A stretch of 64,000 nt of DNA. Source: Gemmatimonadales bacterium. Its GTDB lineage: Bacteria; Gemmatimonadota; Gemmatimonadetes; Gemmatimonadales; GWC2-71-9. The stretch lies in the NCBI GenBank assembly GCA_041390145.1, contig JAWKQM010000009.1, forward strand, positions 62,001 through 126,000, given 5' to 3'. The notes under the pieces are model-generated. The model worked only from the letters and a program-made list of their open reading frames with translations. It had not been told where the DNA came from and searched no databases. Positions 51,991-59,256 of the stretch are shown in pieces (within the stretch, counting starts at the first letter, position 1; every line of letters starts with the position of its first letter). Made by a program: the position numbers and the translations under genes.

Positions 51991-52626
51991 ATGCCTCCCT
52001 CCCACCTGACTGTCGTCTCCCACCCGCTGGTGCAGCACAAAATGGCGCTGCTCCGGAACGTCGAGACGCCCACCCGGGAGTTCCGCCAACTGGTCGGCGA
52101 AATCGCCACCCTTCTGGCCTACGAAGCGACCCGCACGCTCGAGACCGAACCGATCCCCGTGCGTACACCGCTCGAGACCATGGAAGGGCGCCGCCTCCCC
52201 GGTGACCGGATTGTGCTCGTCCCGATCCTCCGCGCCGGCCTCGGCATGGTGGACGCCGTGGCCGCCCTCTTCCCCAACGCCGGCGTCGGCCACATCGGCC
52301 TCTACCGCAACGAGGAGACGCTCGAGCCGGTCAGCTACTACTTCAAGATTCCGCCGCTCGGCGCCGACAAGGTGTACCTGGTGCTCGATCCGATGCTCGC
52401 CACCGGCGGCAGCGCCTCCGCGGCCATCGCCAAGCTGAAGGAGTCGGGCGCGAAATATGTCCGGCTCATCTCCCTTGTGGCCGCCCCGGCCGGAGTGGAA
52501 CGAATGATGGAGGATCACCCCGACGTACCGGTCTTCGTCGCCGCGCTCGACCGCGAGCTGAACGAGCATGGCTACATCCTGCCCGGCCTCGGCGACGCCG
52601 GTGATCGGCTGTTCGGCACCCAATGA
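51991..52626 (+). CDS. upp: Uracil phosphoribosyltransferase
   Basis: 211 residues, the usual length. It converts uracil and PRPP to UMP in pyrimidine salvage in the cytoplasm. The PRPP loop is VLDPMLATGGSASAA (about 131-145), and PILRAGLGMVD and IGLYRNEETLEP are also Upp hallmarks, as is the uracil-binding end GYILPGLGDAGDRLFGT. ATG at 51991 gives MPPSHLTVVSHPLVQHKMAL, the normal Upp start; an upstream ATG in the same frame lies in the repeat element and is rejected. TACATT seven bases before the ATG suggests a leaderless or very short-leader transcript. It overlaps the next gene by 4 bases. Confidence 0.96.
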   Translation: MPPSHLTVVSHPLVQHKMALLRNVETPTREFRQLVGEIATLLAYEATRTLETEPIPVRTPLETMEGRRLPGDRIVLVPILRAGLGMVDAVAALFPNAGVGHIGLYRNEETLEPVSYYFKIPPLGADKVYLVLDPMLATGGSASAAIAKLKESGAKYVRLISLVAAPAGVERMMEDHPDVPVFVAALDRELNEHGYILPGLGDAGDRLFGTQ

Positions 52627-54008
52627 GAATCACCTTTCACGGCGCCGCCGGCGGCCAGGTCACCGGCTCGATGCACCTCCTCGAGGCGGCCGGCGCGCGG
52701 GTGCTCCTCGACGCTGGACTCTTCCAGGGCCGGCGCGCCGAAACCCGGGAGCTCAACGCCAGGCTGCCATTCGACGCACGCCTCATCGATGCCGTGGTGG
52801 TGAGCCACGCCCACATTGATCACACGGGCCGCCTCCCCCTGCTGGTCAAGGAGGGGTACCACAACCCGATCATCGCCACGCCGGCCACGCGCGACCTCTC
52901 CGCCGTCATGCTGCCGGACTCGGCGCATATCCAGGAGAGCGACTTCGATTTCCTCAAGCGGCACAACCGTGTCGGTCCCGAGGCCGAGCCGCTCTACAAC
53001 ATGGCCGATGCGATCGCCGTGCAGGACCTCATCGAGGCCGTCCCCTACAACCGGCCGCACCACATCCGGAAGCACCTCGTCACCACGTTCATGGACGCCG
53101 GCCACATCCTCGGCTCGGCGTCGGTGGACATCCGGATCACCGAAGGCCCCGGGCATCGGCTGGTCTTTTCGGGTGACATCGGCCGGAACGATCTCCCCAT
53201 CATCCGCGACCCGGTGCCCCCGTCCGGCGCCATCGACACGCTCATCATCGAGAGCACCTACGGCAACCGGGATCACGAGTCGATTGCCGGTTCCGAGGAA
53301 CGGCTGGGGGAAATCGTGCGGCGTGCCGCCGGCCGCGGCGGCAAGGTGCTGATTCCATCCTTTGCCGTGGGCCGCACGCAGGAACTGGTGTACGCGCTGC
53401 ATTCGCTCTGGCTGACCGGCAAGATTCCCGGCATCCCGATCTACATCGACAGCCCGCTGGCGGTAAACGCCACCGAGGTCTTCCGCCTGCATCCGGAAAT
53501 CTTCGACCAGCGCGAACAGCTCATCGGGCGTTCCAAGGCCCTCTTCGACTTTCAGCTGGTGACGTACGTCCGCGACGTGGGCGAGTCGAAGGCGCTCAAC
53601 ACCCTGAACGGCCCCGCCGTCATCATCGCCGCGAGCGGCATGGCCGAGGCCGGCCGAATTCTCCATCACCTCAAGAACGGCATCGGCAGCCACAAGAACA
53701 TCGTGCTCTTCGTCGGGTTCCAGGGGGAGCACACCCTTGGCCGGCGGATCCAGGAGGGGGCGCGCGAGGTGAAGATCTTCGGCGACATGTACCCGGTGGC
53801 GGCCGAGATAGAGACGATCGGCGGGTACTCGGCGCATGCCGACCGGAACGAACTCCGGCAGTGGGTGCGGAAGATCGGCGGCCCGGTCAAGCGGGCCTTC
53901 GTGGTGCATGGCGAGACGCCCGCACGCGAGGCGATGGGCAAGATTCTCAAGGAAGAGGGAGTTGGCGAAGTGGTGCTTCCGGCGCTTGGCCAGGGGTTCG
54001 ACCTCTAG
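52623..54008 (+). CDS. Beta-CASP metallo-beta-lactamase-fold RNA exonuclease-like protein
   Basis: 461 residues from ATG at 52623, overlapping the upp stop. The zinc motif SHAHIDHTGRLP (about 60-71) and the later DAGHILGSAS, FSGDIGRND and GGYSAHADRNEL give the metal ligands. The beta-CASP part spans roughly 185-330, with IPSFAVGRTQELVYAL and IIAASGMAEAGRI. An RMMBL-type segment with KRAFVVHGE ends the protein. Members process or degrade RNA in the cytoplasm. It probably forms one operon with upp and the YdcF gene. Confidence 0.9.
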   Translation: MRITFHGAAGGQVTGSMHLLEAAGARVLLDAGLFQGRRAETRELNARLPFDARLIDAVVVSHAHIDHTGRLPLLVKEGYHNPIIATPATRDLSAVMLPDSAHIQESDFDFLKRHNRVGPEAEPLYNMADAIAVQDLIEAVPYNRPHHIRKHLVTTFMDAGHILGSASVDIRITEGPGHRLVFSGDIGRNDLPIIRDPVPPSGAIDTLIIESTYGNRDHESIAGSEERLGEIVRRAAGRGGKVLIPSFAVGRTQELVYALHSLWLTGKIPGIPIYIDSPLAVNATEVFRLHPEIFDQREQLIGRSKALFDFQLVTYVRDVGESKALNTLNGPAVIIAASGMAEAGRILHHLKNGIGSHKNIVLFVGFQGEHTLGRRIQEGAREVKIFGDMYPVAAEIETIGGYSAHADRNELRQWVRKIGGPVKRAFVVHGETPAREAMGKILKEEGVGEVVLPALGQGFDL

Positions 54009-54593
54009 GTGAGGTGGCTCAAGACCGTCCTCGGCTTTGGTGTCCTGTTCGTGGTGGTGGGCTACCTGGTGGCCTTCTTCTCCGTGCTCGCCGTCAGTCG
54101 GCAGGATCAGGCCCGCACGGTCTCTGCCATCATCGTGCTCGGCGCGGCGCAGTACAACGGAAAGCCGAGCCCGGTGCTGAAGGCCCGGCTCGACCACGCG
54201 GCGCAGCTCTATGCCGACAGCGTGGCCCCGATCATCGTGCTGACCGGCGGCGTGGCCACCGGCGACAAAACCAGCGAAGCCGAGGCCGCCGCCGCGTACC
54301 TGGCCAAGGTGGTGCCGGCTCCGGCGCTGGTCGTGCTGCCGTCAGGACGGACCACCGACGAATCGATGGTGGCAGTGGCCGAATGGTGTCGGGGGTATAG
54401 CATCACCGAGGTGGTGGTGGTGAGTGATCCGTTCCACATGCTGCGGGTGCGACTCGAGGCGCGCCGCCAGGGCCTCACCGCCTATACCAGCCCCACGCGG
54501 ACCAGCCCCATCTCGGCCCGCCTCGGTCGGGAGCTCCCCTACCTGGTCGCGGAAGCGGCCAAGGTCCTCGTCGCGGGGAGTCGCGGCTGGTAG
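54009..54593 (+). CDS. YdcF/SanA-like DUF218 membrane-anchored protein
   Basis: 194 residues from GTG at 54009, directly after the previous stop. N-terminal helix KTVLGFGVLFVVVGYLVAFF anchors it. The DUF218 core follows: IIVLGAAQYNGKPSPVLKAR, IIVLTGGVATGDKTSEAEAA and EVVVVSDPFHMLRVRLEARR. The family is linked to envelope barrier function (SanA, ElyC, YdcF) without an agreed reaction. The lack of a gap to the nuclease gene suggests coupled translation. Confidence 0.85.
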   Translation: MRWLKTVLGFGVLFVVVGYLVAFFSVLAVSRQDQARTVSAIIVLGAAQYNGKPSPVLKARLDHAAQLYADSVAPIIVLTGGVATGDKTSEAEAAAAYLAKVVPAPALVVLPSGRTTDESMVAVAEWCRGYSITEVVVVSDPFHMLRVRLEARRQGLTAYTSPTRTSPISARLGRELPYLVAEAAKVLVAGSRGW

Positions 54594-54608
54594 CTGCGCC
54601 CCTCCGCC

Positions 54609-55940
54609 CTATCGCAGGTACCGCAACCACAGATAGACGTGCGCGATGCCCACGCTCAGCAACATGAGCGGGAAGGCGCGTGCCGTGAATTTGCTGAAGC
54701 GGAACGGAACGCCGGCCCGCTCCGCGAGGCCGGCCACGGTCAGGTTGGCGCTCGCGCCGATGAGCGTCCCGTTGCCACCGAGACAGGCGCCGAGCGCCAG
54801 CGCCCACCAGACCGGATGCAGGCCGGTGGCACCGCCGAACGCCGGCTCAAGCCCCTTCACCAGCGGGATCATGGTGGCCACGAAGGGAATGTTGTCGAGC
54901 ACGGCGGACAGCAGCGCCGAGACCCAGAGCACCGCGAGGACCGTCACCGTCGGGTCTCCCCCGGTGGCCGCCAGCAGCTTCTCGCCCAGAATGGTCAGCA
55001 GACCCGTCTTGCTCACGCCCTCGACCATCACGAACAAGCCGATGAAGAAGAAGAGCGTAATCCACTCCACCTCACCGAAGCTGGAGTGGACATGGTGCGC
55101 CTGCTCCTCGGCGGTGCGGTCGTGCACATCCAGGAGAAGAAGAATCGCCGCGCCGAACATGGCAATCGTGCCGACCTCGAGGTGGGTGTACCGGGCGGTG
55201 ACAAACGCGGCGACGACTCCTCCGAGCACCATGAGTACGTGCCGGAGGAGCCGCGGGTTGGTGATCGACTCCCGCTCGTCCATGGCCAGCACCCGGGCCC
55301 GGGCTTCGTCCGAGGCGCGCAGGCGGCGCCCCCACACCAGGTGGCCGATCGCGCCGTGCACGGCGACGATGATCACCACCACCGGCCCGAGATTGAAGAG
55401 GAAGTCGTTGAAGGTGAAGCCAACGGCGGAGCCGATCATGATGTTGGGCGGGTCGCCGACGAGGGTGGCGGTGCCCCCAACGTTGGACGCCATGATCTCC
55501 GCGAAGAGATAGGGCCATGGATCCACCTCGAGCTGCCTGGTGATGGCCAGCGTCACGGGGGCCACGAGCAGGACCGTGGTCACGTTGTCGAGCAGCGCGG
55601 AAAAGACGGCGGTGATGATGGCCAGGAGCGCCAGGATGGCAGCCGGGCGTGCGCGTGCCAGCTTGACCGCGTGGATGGCCACGTATTCGAAGAGCCCGGT
55701 GCGGCCCGCAATCCCGACGATCAGCATCATGCCGGCCAGCAGCATGATGGTATTCCAGTCCACGCCGCGGATCGCCTCGTCCTGGCTGAGCACGCCGGTC
55801 ACGATGACCAGGCAGGCGCCGATCCCCACCACCAGCGCGCGGTTCACCCTGTCCGCGATGATGGCGATGTAGGCGATGACGAGGAGGGCCGTGGCGACCC
55901 ACAGCGGGTTGAGGCCGAACAGCAGGTGCGGAGACTCCAT
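54609..55940 (-). CDS. ArsB/NhaD-type ion transporter (P-protein-like)
   Basis: 443 residues from ATG at 55940, with about 11 to 12 hydrophobic spans. The inverted-repeat signatures of the ion transporter superfamily are clear: DNVTTVLLVAPVTLAI and VGDPPNIMIGSAVGF in the first half, DNIPFVATMIPL and GNGTLIGASANLTVAG in the second. It could move arsenite, sodium/protons or an anion. The closest pattern I recall is the P-protein-like branch, whose substrate is unclear. It is convergent with the YdcF gene (15-base gap) and divergent from the cytochrome operon. The regulator, if any, is not adjacent. Confidence 0.85.
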   Translation of the reverse strand: MESPHLLFGLNPLWVATALLVIAYIAIIADRVNRALVVGIGACLVIVTGVLSQDEAIRGVDWNTIMLLAGMMLIVGIAGRTGLFEYVAIHAVKLARARPAAILALLAIITAVFSALLDNVTTVLLVAPVTLAITRQLEVDPWPYLFAEIMASNVGGTATLVGDPPNIMIGSAVGFTFNDFLFNLGPVVVIIVAVHGAIGHLVWGRRLRASDEARARVLAMDERESITNPRLLRHVLMVLGGVVAAFVTARYTHLEVGTIAMFGAAILLLLDVHDRTAEEQAHHVHSSFGEVEWITLFFFIGLFVMVEGVSKTGLLTILGEKLLAATGGDPTVTVLAVLWVSALLSAVLDNIPFVATMIPLVKGLEPAFGGATGLHPVWWALALGACLGGNGTLIGASANLTVAGLAERAGVPFRFSKFTARAFPLMLLSVGIAHVYLWLRYLR

Positions 55941-55989
55941 GGAACTCGCCGAAAGGAGGAGGAGAGAAGATTACGACGGCCTGAATGGT

Positions 55990-56019
55990 ATGGCCAGTCG
56001 CGGCGACAACCCGTATCTT
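55990..56019 (+). promoter_or_regulatory. Candidate promoter of the cytochrome c operon (ATGGCC-N18-TATCTT)
   Basis: ATGGCC at 55990-55995 and TATCTT at 56014-56019, with the same 18-base spacing as the kinase promoters but a weaker match in the upstream box. Confidence 0.3.
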
Positions 56020-56050
56020 GACCGGATTACTCCCTTAACCAAGGGCCCCC

Positions 56051-56920
56051 GTGCACCGTGTCCTCCGAAGGCTCAGGAACGCCATTGCCGCGATGGTCGC
56101 CCTGCTGCTGATCGCGGCGGCCACCGTATACGCGCTCTCGGAACGTGTCATCCGCCGCACCTACGACGAACCCCTCGTCTCCATCCCCATTCCCACCGAC
56201 TCGGCGTCGATCGCTGATGGTGGCCGCATTGCCCTGATCCATGGCTGCCGGGGGTGTCATGCGAAGGACATGTCCGGCCAGGTCTGGGAGGACGACGTCT
56301 GGTTCGGCCGGCAGAACGCGCCGAACCTGACGGAGGCCGCGCAGAACTACTCGGACGCGGAGCTGGTGCGCATCATCCGCCGGGGGGTCCGTCCCAATGG
56401 CCGGAGTGTCTGGTCCATGACCTCCGAGATGTTCGCCCCACTGAGCGACGCCGACCTCGGGAAGATCATCGCCTACATCCGGAGCGCGCCGCCGGTCGCG
56501 GGGCTCCCGCGTCTCTTTGCCCCCGGGCCGCTGGCACGCTGGGAAATCGTACAGGGAGACTACCGTCCCGCCGCCGAGGTGGTCTGGGAGACTGATTCGC
56601 TCACCGCCGCCGGGTACTTCCCCGCCGGCGATGAGCCCCACGCCCGCGGCGCCTACCTTGCACGCACCTCCTGTCCGGAATGCCACAATCTCCGCCTGCA
56701 GGGCTATCCGGGTGACACCCCTGATCTCGCCATCGCGGCGGGGTACACACCGGAACAATTCGCGCATTTCTTCGCGACCGGGGAGGCGCTCGGCGGCCGG
56801 GAGCTCACACTGATGAGCGAAATGGCCCGGAACCGCTTCAGCAACTTCACCGACGAGGAAGAGGCCGCGCTCTACGCCTACCTGGTGGCGCGGGCGCAGG
56901 CGATCCAGGCAGGGCGATAG
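56051..56920 (+). CDS. Membrane-anchored diheme cytochrome c
   Basis: 289 residues from GTG at 56051. N-terminal helix AIAAMVALLLIAAATVYAL. Two heme-binding CxxCH sites: CRGCH (near 64) and CPECH (near 210). Possible methionine ligands are in VWSMTSEMFAPLSD and in LTLMSEMARNRF near the ends of each domain. It carries electrons in the periplasm. It leads a co-directional run that includes a molybdenum hydroxylase about 1.9 kb later. Hydroxylases of that type often pass electrons to such cytochromes, so a functional link is possible (inference). Confidence 0.85.
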   Translation: MHRVLRRLRNAIAAMVALLLIAAATVYALSERVIRRTYDEPLVSIPIPTDSASIADGGRIALIHGCRGCHAKDMSGQVWEDDVWFGRQNAPNLTEAAQNYSDAELVRIIRRGVRPNGRSVWSMTSEMFAPLSDADLGKIIAYIRSAPPVAGLPRLFAPGPLARWEIVQGDYRPAAEVVWETDSLTAAGYFPAGDEPHARGAYLARTSCPECHNLRLQGYPGDTPDLAIAAGYTPEQFAHFFATGEALGGRELTLMSEMARNRFSNFTDEEEAALYAYLVARAQAIQAGR

Positions 56921-56936
56921 GGCGGTCATCTCCCCT

Positions 56937-56966
56937 CTGGCCAAGGGCCCGCGGAATCCCTATCGT
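56937..56966 (+). promoter_or_regulatory. Candidate promoter (CTGGCC-N18-TATCGT)
   Basis: CTGGCC at 56937-56942 and TATCGT at 56961-56966, about 40 bases before the GTG start of the 51-residue protein. Spacing and sequence match the kinase promoters. Confidence 0.4.
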
Positions 56967-57007
56967 GGAGGGACACCCAAGACCGTTCCCCTGATCTGGA
57001 GCGCCCC

Positions 57008-57163
57008 GTGAGCCATACCAACTCCGCCGCCAAGGCCGGCATCGGATTCGGCAGCGCCCTCGCCATCACCATCTCCTGGAGCGCCAACCACTCCATTCTG
57101 TGGGCCATCCTGCACGGCCTGTTCAGCTGGTTCTACGTCGTCTACTACGCGATCCGCTACTGA
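57008..57163 (+). CDS. Small two-helix membrane protein (51 residues)
   Basis: A short gene from GTG at 57008. The product has a first hydrophobic segment AGIGFGSALAITISWSAN and a second ILWAILHGLFSWFYVVYYAI, joined by HSILW. I recall similar small proteins with the GFGSALA...SWSxNxSILWAILHG pattern in other bacteria, without a known function. The promoter-like sequence just upstream, the high conservation of this pattern and the 15-base gap to the next gene support a real gene. Confidence 0.7.
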   Translation: MSHTNSAAKAGIGFGSALAITISWSANHSILWAILHGLFSWFYVVYYAIRY

Positions 57164-57178
57164 CCACCGGAGGAGCGC

Positions 57179-57739
57179 ATGGCGAAGATGAAGAACTATC
57201 GACTCGACCGGGTCATGGTCGAGCAGGGCGAGGCGCATCCCGCGCAATGGACCTTTGCCGGCACCTCGATGAGCGGCACGGAGCAGTGGTACGGCGTGAC
57301 CGACGGCAACTTCCCGGCCCGGAACAAGTGGGAGTTCGTGCTGCGGATTCCCAAGACGGCAGGCGATCGCATCGAGGTCCGCCCCCGGAGCACCCCGAAG
57401 CTCAAGGTGTGGGAGGAGTTGACCGACCGGTCGCTGACCTTCATGCGGGCCACGATGCCGGCGGCCAGGGGGAAGCGCTACTGCCTGGTGGCGCTGGCCG
57501 ACGCGACGGGCCGCAAGACCAAGGACGTGGTGCGCACCGACCAGCGGCACCAGCTGCCGAAGTGGTTCGATCTCATCAGCCACCGGCTCCGGGCCAAGGA
57601 AAGTGTGCGCCGCACCAGGGGGACCGACGGCAAGGCGCTCGTCGCGCTGGTGCAGGACGCTGACCACGAGATGATGATCCGGTTATTCTTCGCCATGAAG
57701 GTGTGGGTGCTGAAGGAAAAGTTCTCTCTCCCGGAGTGA
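57179..57739 (+). CDS. Hypothetical protein with basic C-terminal half
   Basis: 186 residues from ATG at 57179, with GGAGG nine bases upstream. No signal peptide or membrane segment is seen. The first half looks beta-rich (QWTFAGTSMSGTEQWYG, NKWEFVLRIPKT). The second half is helical and basic (ATGRKTKDVVRTDQRHQLPK, ISHRLRAKESVRRTRG), ending MMIRLFFAMKVWVLKE. I do not recognise a family. It is tightly placed between the 51-residue protein and a membrane protein (4-base gap downstream). Confidence 0.6.
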   Translation: MAKMKNYRLDRVMVEQGEAHPAQWTFAGTSMSGTEQWYGVTDGNFPARNKWEFVLRIPKTAGDRIEVRPRSTPKLKVWEELTDRSLTFMRATMPAARGKRYCLVALADATGRKTKDVVRTDQRHQLPKWFDLISHRLRAKESVRRTRGTDGKALVALVQDADHEMMIRLFFAMKVWVLKEKFSLPE

Positions 57740-57743
57740 CCCC

Positions 57744-58259
57744 ATGGAACCGCTGTTTCTCCTGATGCGCATCCTCCATGTCTGCCTGGGAGTGTTCTGG
57801 GCCGGCGCGGTGATCTTCGTGGCCGTCTATCTCTCGCCGAGCATGCGGGAGGCCGGCCCCGGCGGCCTGCCGATCCTTCAGGGCCTCCAGAAGCGCGGGT
57901 ATTTCACCGTCATGCCGGTCCTCGCGCTGGTCACCGTCGTGTCCGGCTTCTGGCTCTACTGGAACATGATCGCCACCGTCGGACCGATCTGGGCGGGATC
58001 GATGTCGGCGCGGGTGTATGGCGTTGGCGCCGCCGCCGGCCTGGTGGCACTGGCCTTCGGCATCTTCTGGCTGCGGCCGGCCTCGATCAACATGGTTCGC
58101 GTCGCTGAGCAACTCGCCGCTGCCGCGCCCGGCGCGGAACGCGACGACCTGCAGACGGAATTGGCACGCTACCGGATGCGGTCGGGCAGCGCCCTCCGGT
58201 GGGTGGCGCTGCTCCTGGCCATCGCCACTATCTGCATGGCGGTGGCGAGATACCTTTAG
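57744..58259 (+). CDS. Four-helix integral membrane protein of unknown function
   Basis: 171 residues from ATG at 57744. Four hydrophobic spans: LFLLMRILHVCLGVFWAGAV, YFTVMPVLALVTVVSGFWLY, VYGVGAAAGLVALAFGIFWL and WVALLLAIATICMAVARYL. The first has an RILHVxxGxFWAGA start, as in DUF2269/CopD-like small membrane proteins, where the histidine may bind heme or metal. That family assignment is tentative. An 8-bp minisatellite starts right after its TAG stop. It lies within the cytochrome/hydroxylase run, which fits a redox role. Confidence 0.65.
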   Translation: MEPLFLLMRILHVCLGVFWAGAVIFVAVYLSPSMREAGPGGLPILQGLQKRGYFTVMPVLALVTVVSGFWLYWNMIATVGPIWAGSMSARVYGVGAAAGLVALAFGIFWLRPASINMVRVAEQLAAAAPGAERDDLQTELARYRMRSGSALRWVALLLAIATICMAVARYL

Positions 58260-58260
58260 G

Positions 58261-58303
58261 CGGGGAAGCGGGGAAGCGGGGAAGCGGGGAAGCGGGGAAG
58301 CGG
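58261..58303. repeat. 8-bp minisatellite (CGGGGAAG)5 after a stop codon
   Basis: Five perfect CGGGGAAG units plus CGG, starting two bases after the TAG stop of the membrane protein. Same family as 50106 and 45067, with A for C in the unit. It sits between two operon genes. Confidence 0.8.
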
Positions 58304-58343
58304 ACCGATTGTATCTGGGCAGCCTTGATGGAAGGAAACACAG

Positions 58344-58769
58344 ATGCGGGTGGCGTTGGCGCTGGCGGTGGGTATCGGGATGGTTGGCGCATCAGCGTGC
58401 TCCAGCGCTGCTCCGGAAGGAACGAGCCCCATGCAGTCTCCCGTCGGCGTCGAGTGGCGGCTCGTGGCAATCGGCGGCACCCCCGCCGGGACCGGCGCCA
58501 ACGGCCAGCCGGCCACCCTCCGCTTCGACGAGACCAGCGGGCGCGCGAGCGGCTACGCCGGCTGCAACCAGTTCTCGGGCAGCTACACGCTGTCGGGGGC
58601 TTCGGTCAGCTTTGGCCCGCTCGCCATGACCCGCATGGCCTGCGCCCAGGGCGGCGAGCTCGAGTCCCGGTACACCATGGCGCTTGAGCAGGCCACCGAA
58701 TGGAAGATGACCTCAAAGGGATTGGACCTGCGCAAGGGCTCCACCCTTCTGGCTAAATTCACGAAGTAG
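58344..58769 (+). CDS. META/HslJ-domain lipoprotein
   Basis: 141 residues from ATG at 58344. Signal MRVALALAVGIGMVGASAC has the lipobox cysteine (ASAC). The META domain shows VEWRLVAIGGTPAG, SGYAGCNQFSGSYTLSG and FGPLAMTRMACAQG, the normal order with two conserved cysteines. HslJ-type proteins sit in the outer membrane and are linked to envelope stress or compound resistance. The reaction, if any, is unknown. It lies 31 bases before the 2Fe-2S gene. Confidence 0.85.
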   Translation: MRVALALAVGIGMVGASACSSAAPEGTSPMQSPVGVEWRLVAIGGTPAGTGANGQPATLRFDETSGRASGYAGCNQFSGSYTLSGASVSFGPLAMTRMACAQGGELESRYTMALEQATEWKMTSKGLDLRKGSTLLAKFTK

Positions 58770-58800
58770 ACCACGGCACCGATTACCCTCTGGAGGTTGT

Positions 58801-59256
58801 GTGGCCAAGTTCACTGTCAATGGCAAGGCGATCGATTCCGCCGCCTCGCCGGACACTCCCCTGCTCTGGGTCCTCCGGGAAGACCTCGGGCTGACCGGTA
58901 CCAAGTTTGGTTGCGGCATCGGCCAGTGCGGCGCATGCACCGTGCATGTCGACGGTGACGCGGCGAAGTCCTGCCAGCTCCCCGTTTCCGCGGTCGAGGG
59001 GAAGACCATCACGACCATCGAGGGTCTCTCCGACGACAGCGACCACCCGCTCCAGATCGCATGGATCGAGGAGCAGGTACCGCAGTGCGGATACTGCCAG
59101 TCGGGCCAGATCATGGCCGCGGCAGCCCTGCTGGCCGACACGCCGAACCCCACCGACGAACAGATCAACGACGCCATGTCCGGCAACATTTGCCGTTGCG
59201 GCACCTACCAGCGCATCCGCAAAGCGGTGCACCGGGCGGCGGGAGGTGCCGCATGA
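58801..59256 (+). CDS. [2Fe-2S] subunit of a molybdenum hydroxylase (isoquinoline 1-oxidoreductase alpha type)
   Basis: 151 residues from GTG at 58801, with GGAGG upstream. The plant-ferredoxin-type cluster CGIGQCGACTVHVDGDAAKS with its fourth Cys following lies near residues 39-60. The helical domain cluster is CGYCQSGQ plus CRCGTYQRIR (near 98-135). It accepts electrons from the molybdenum subunit encoded immediately downstream with a 4-base overlap. Two-subunit hydroxylases of this sort lack the FAD subunit and hand electrons to cytochromes or the quinone pool. The substrate is unknown. Confidence 0.92.
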   Translation: MAKFTVNGKAIDSAASPDTPLLWVLREDLGLTGTKFGCGIGQCGACTVHVDGDAAKSCQLPVSAVEGKTITTIEGLSDDSDHPLQIAWIEEQVPQCGYCQSGQIMAAAALLADTPNPTDEQINDAMSGNICRCGTYQRIRKAVHRAAGGAA

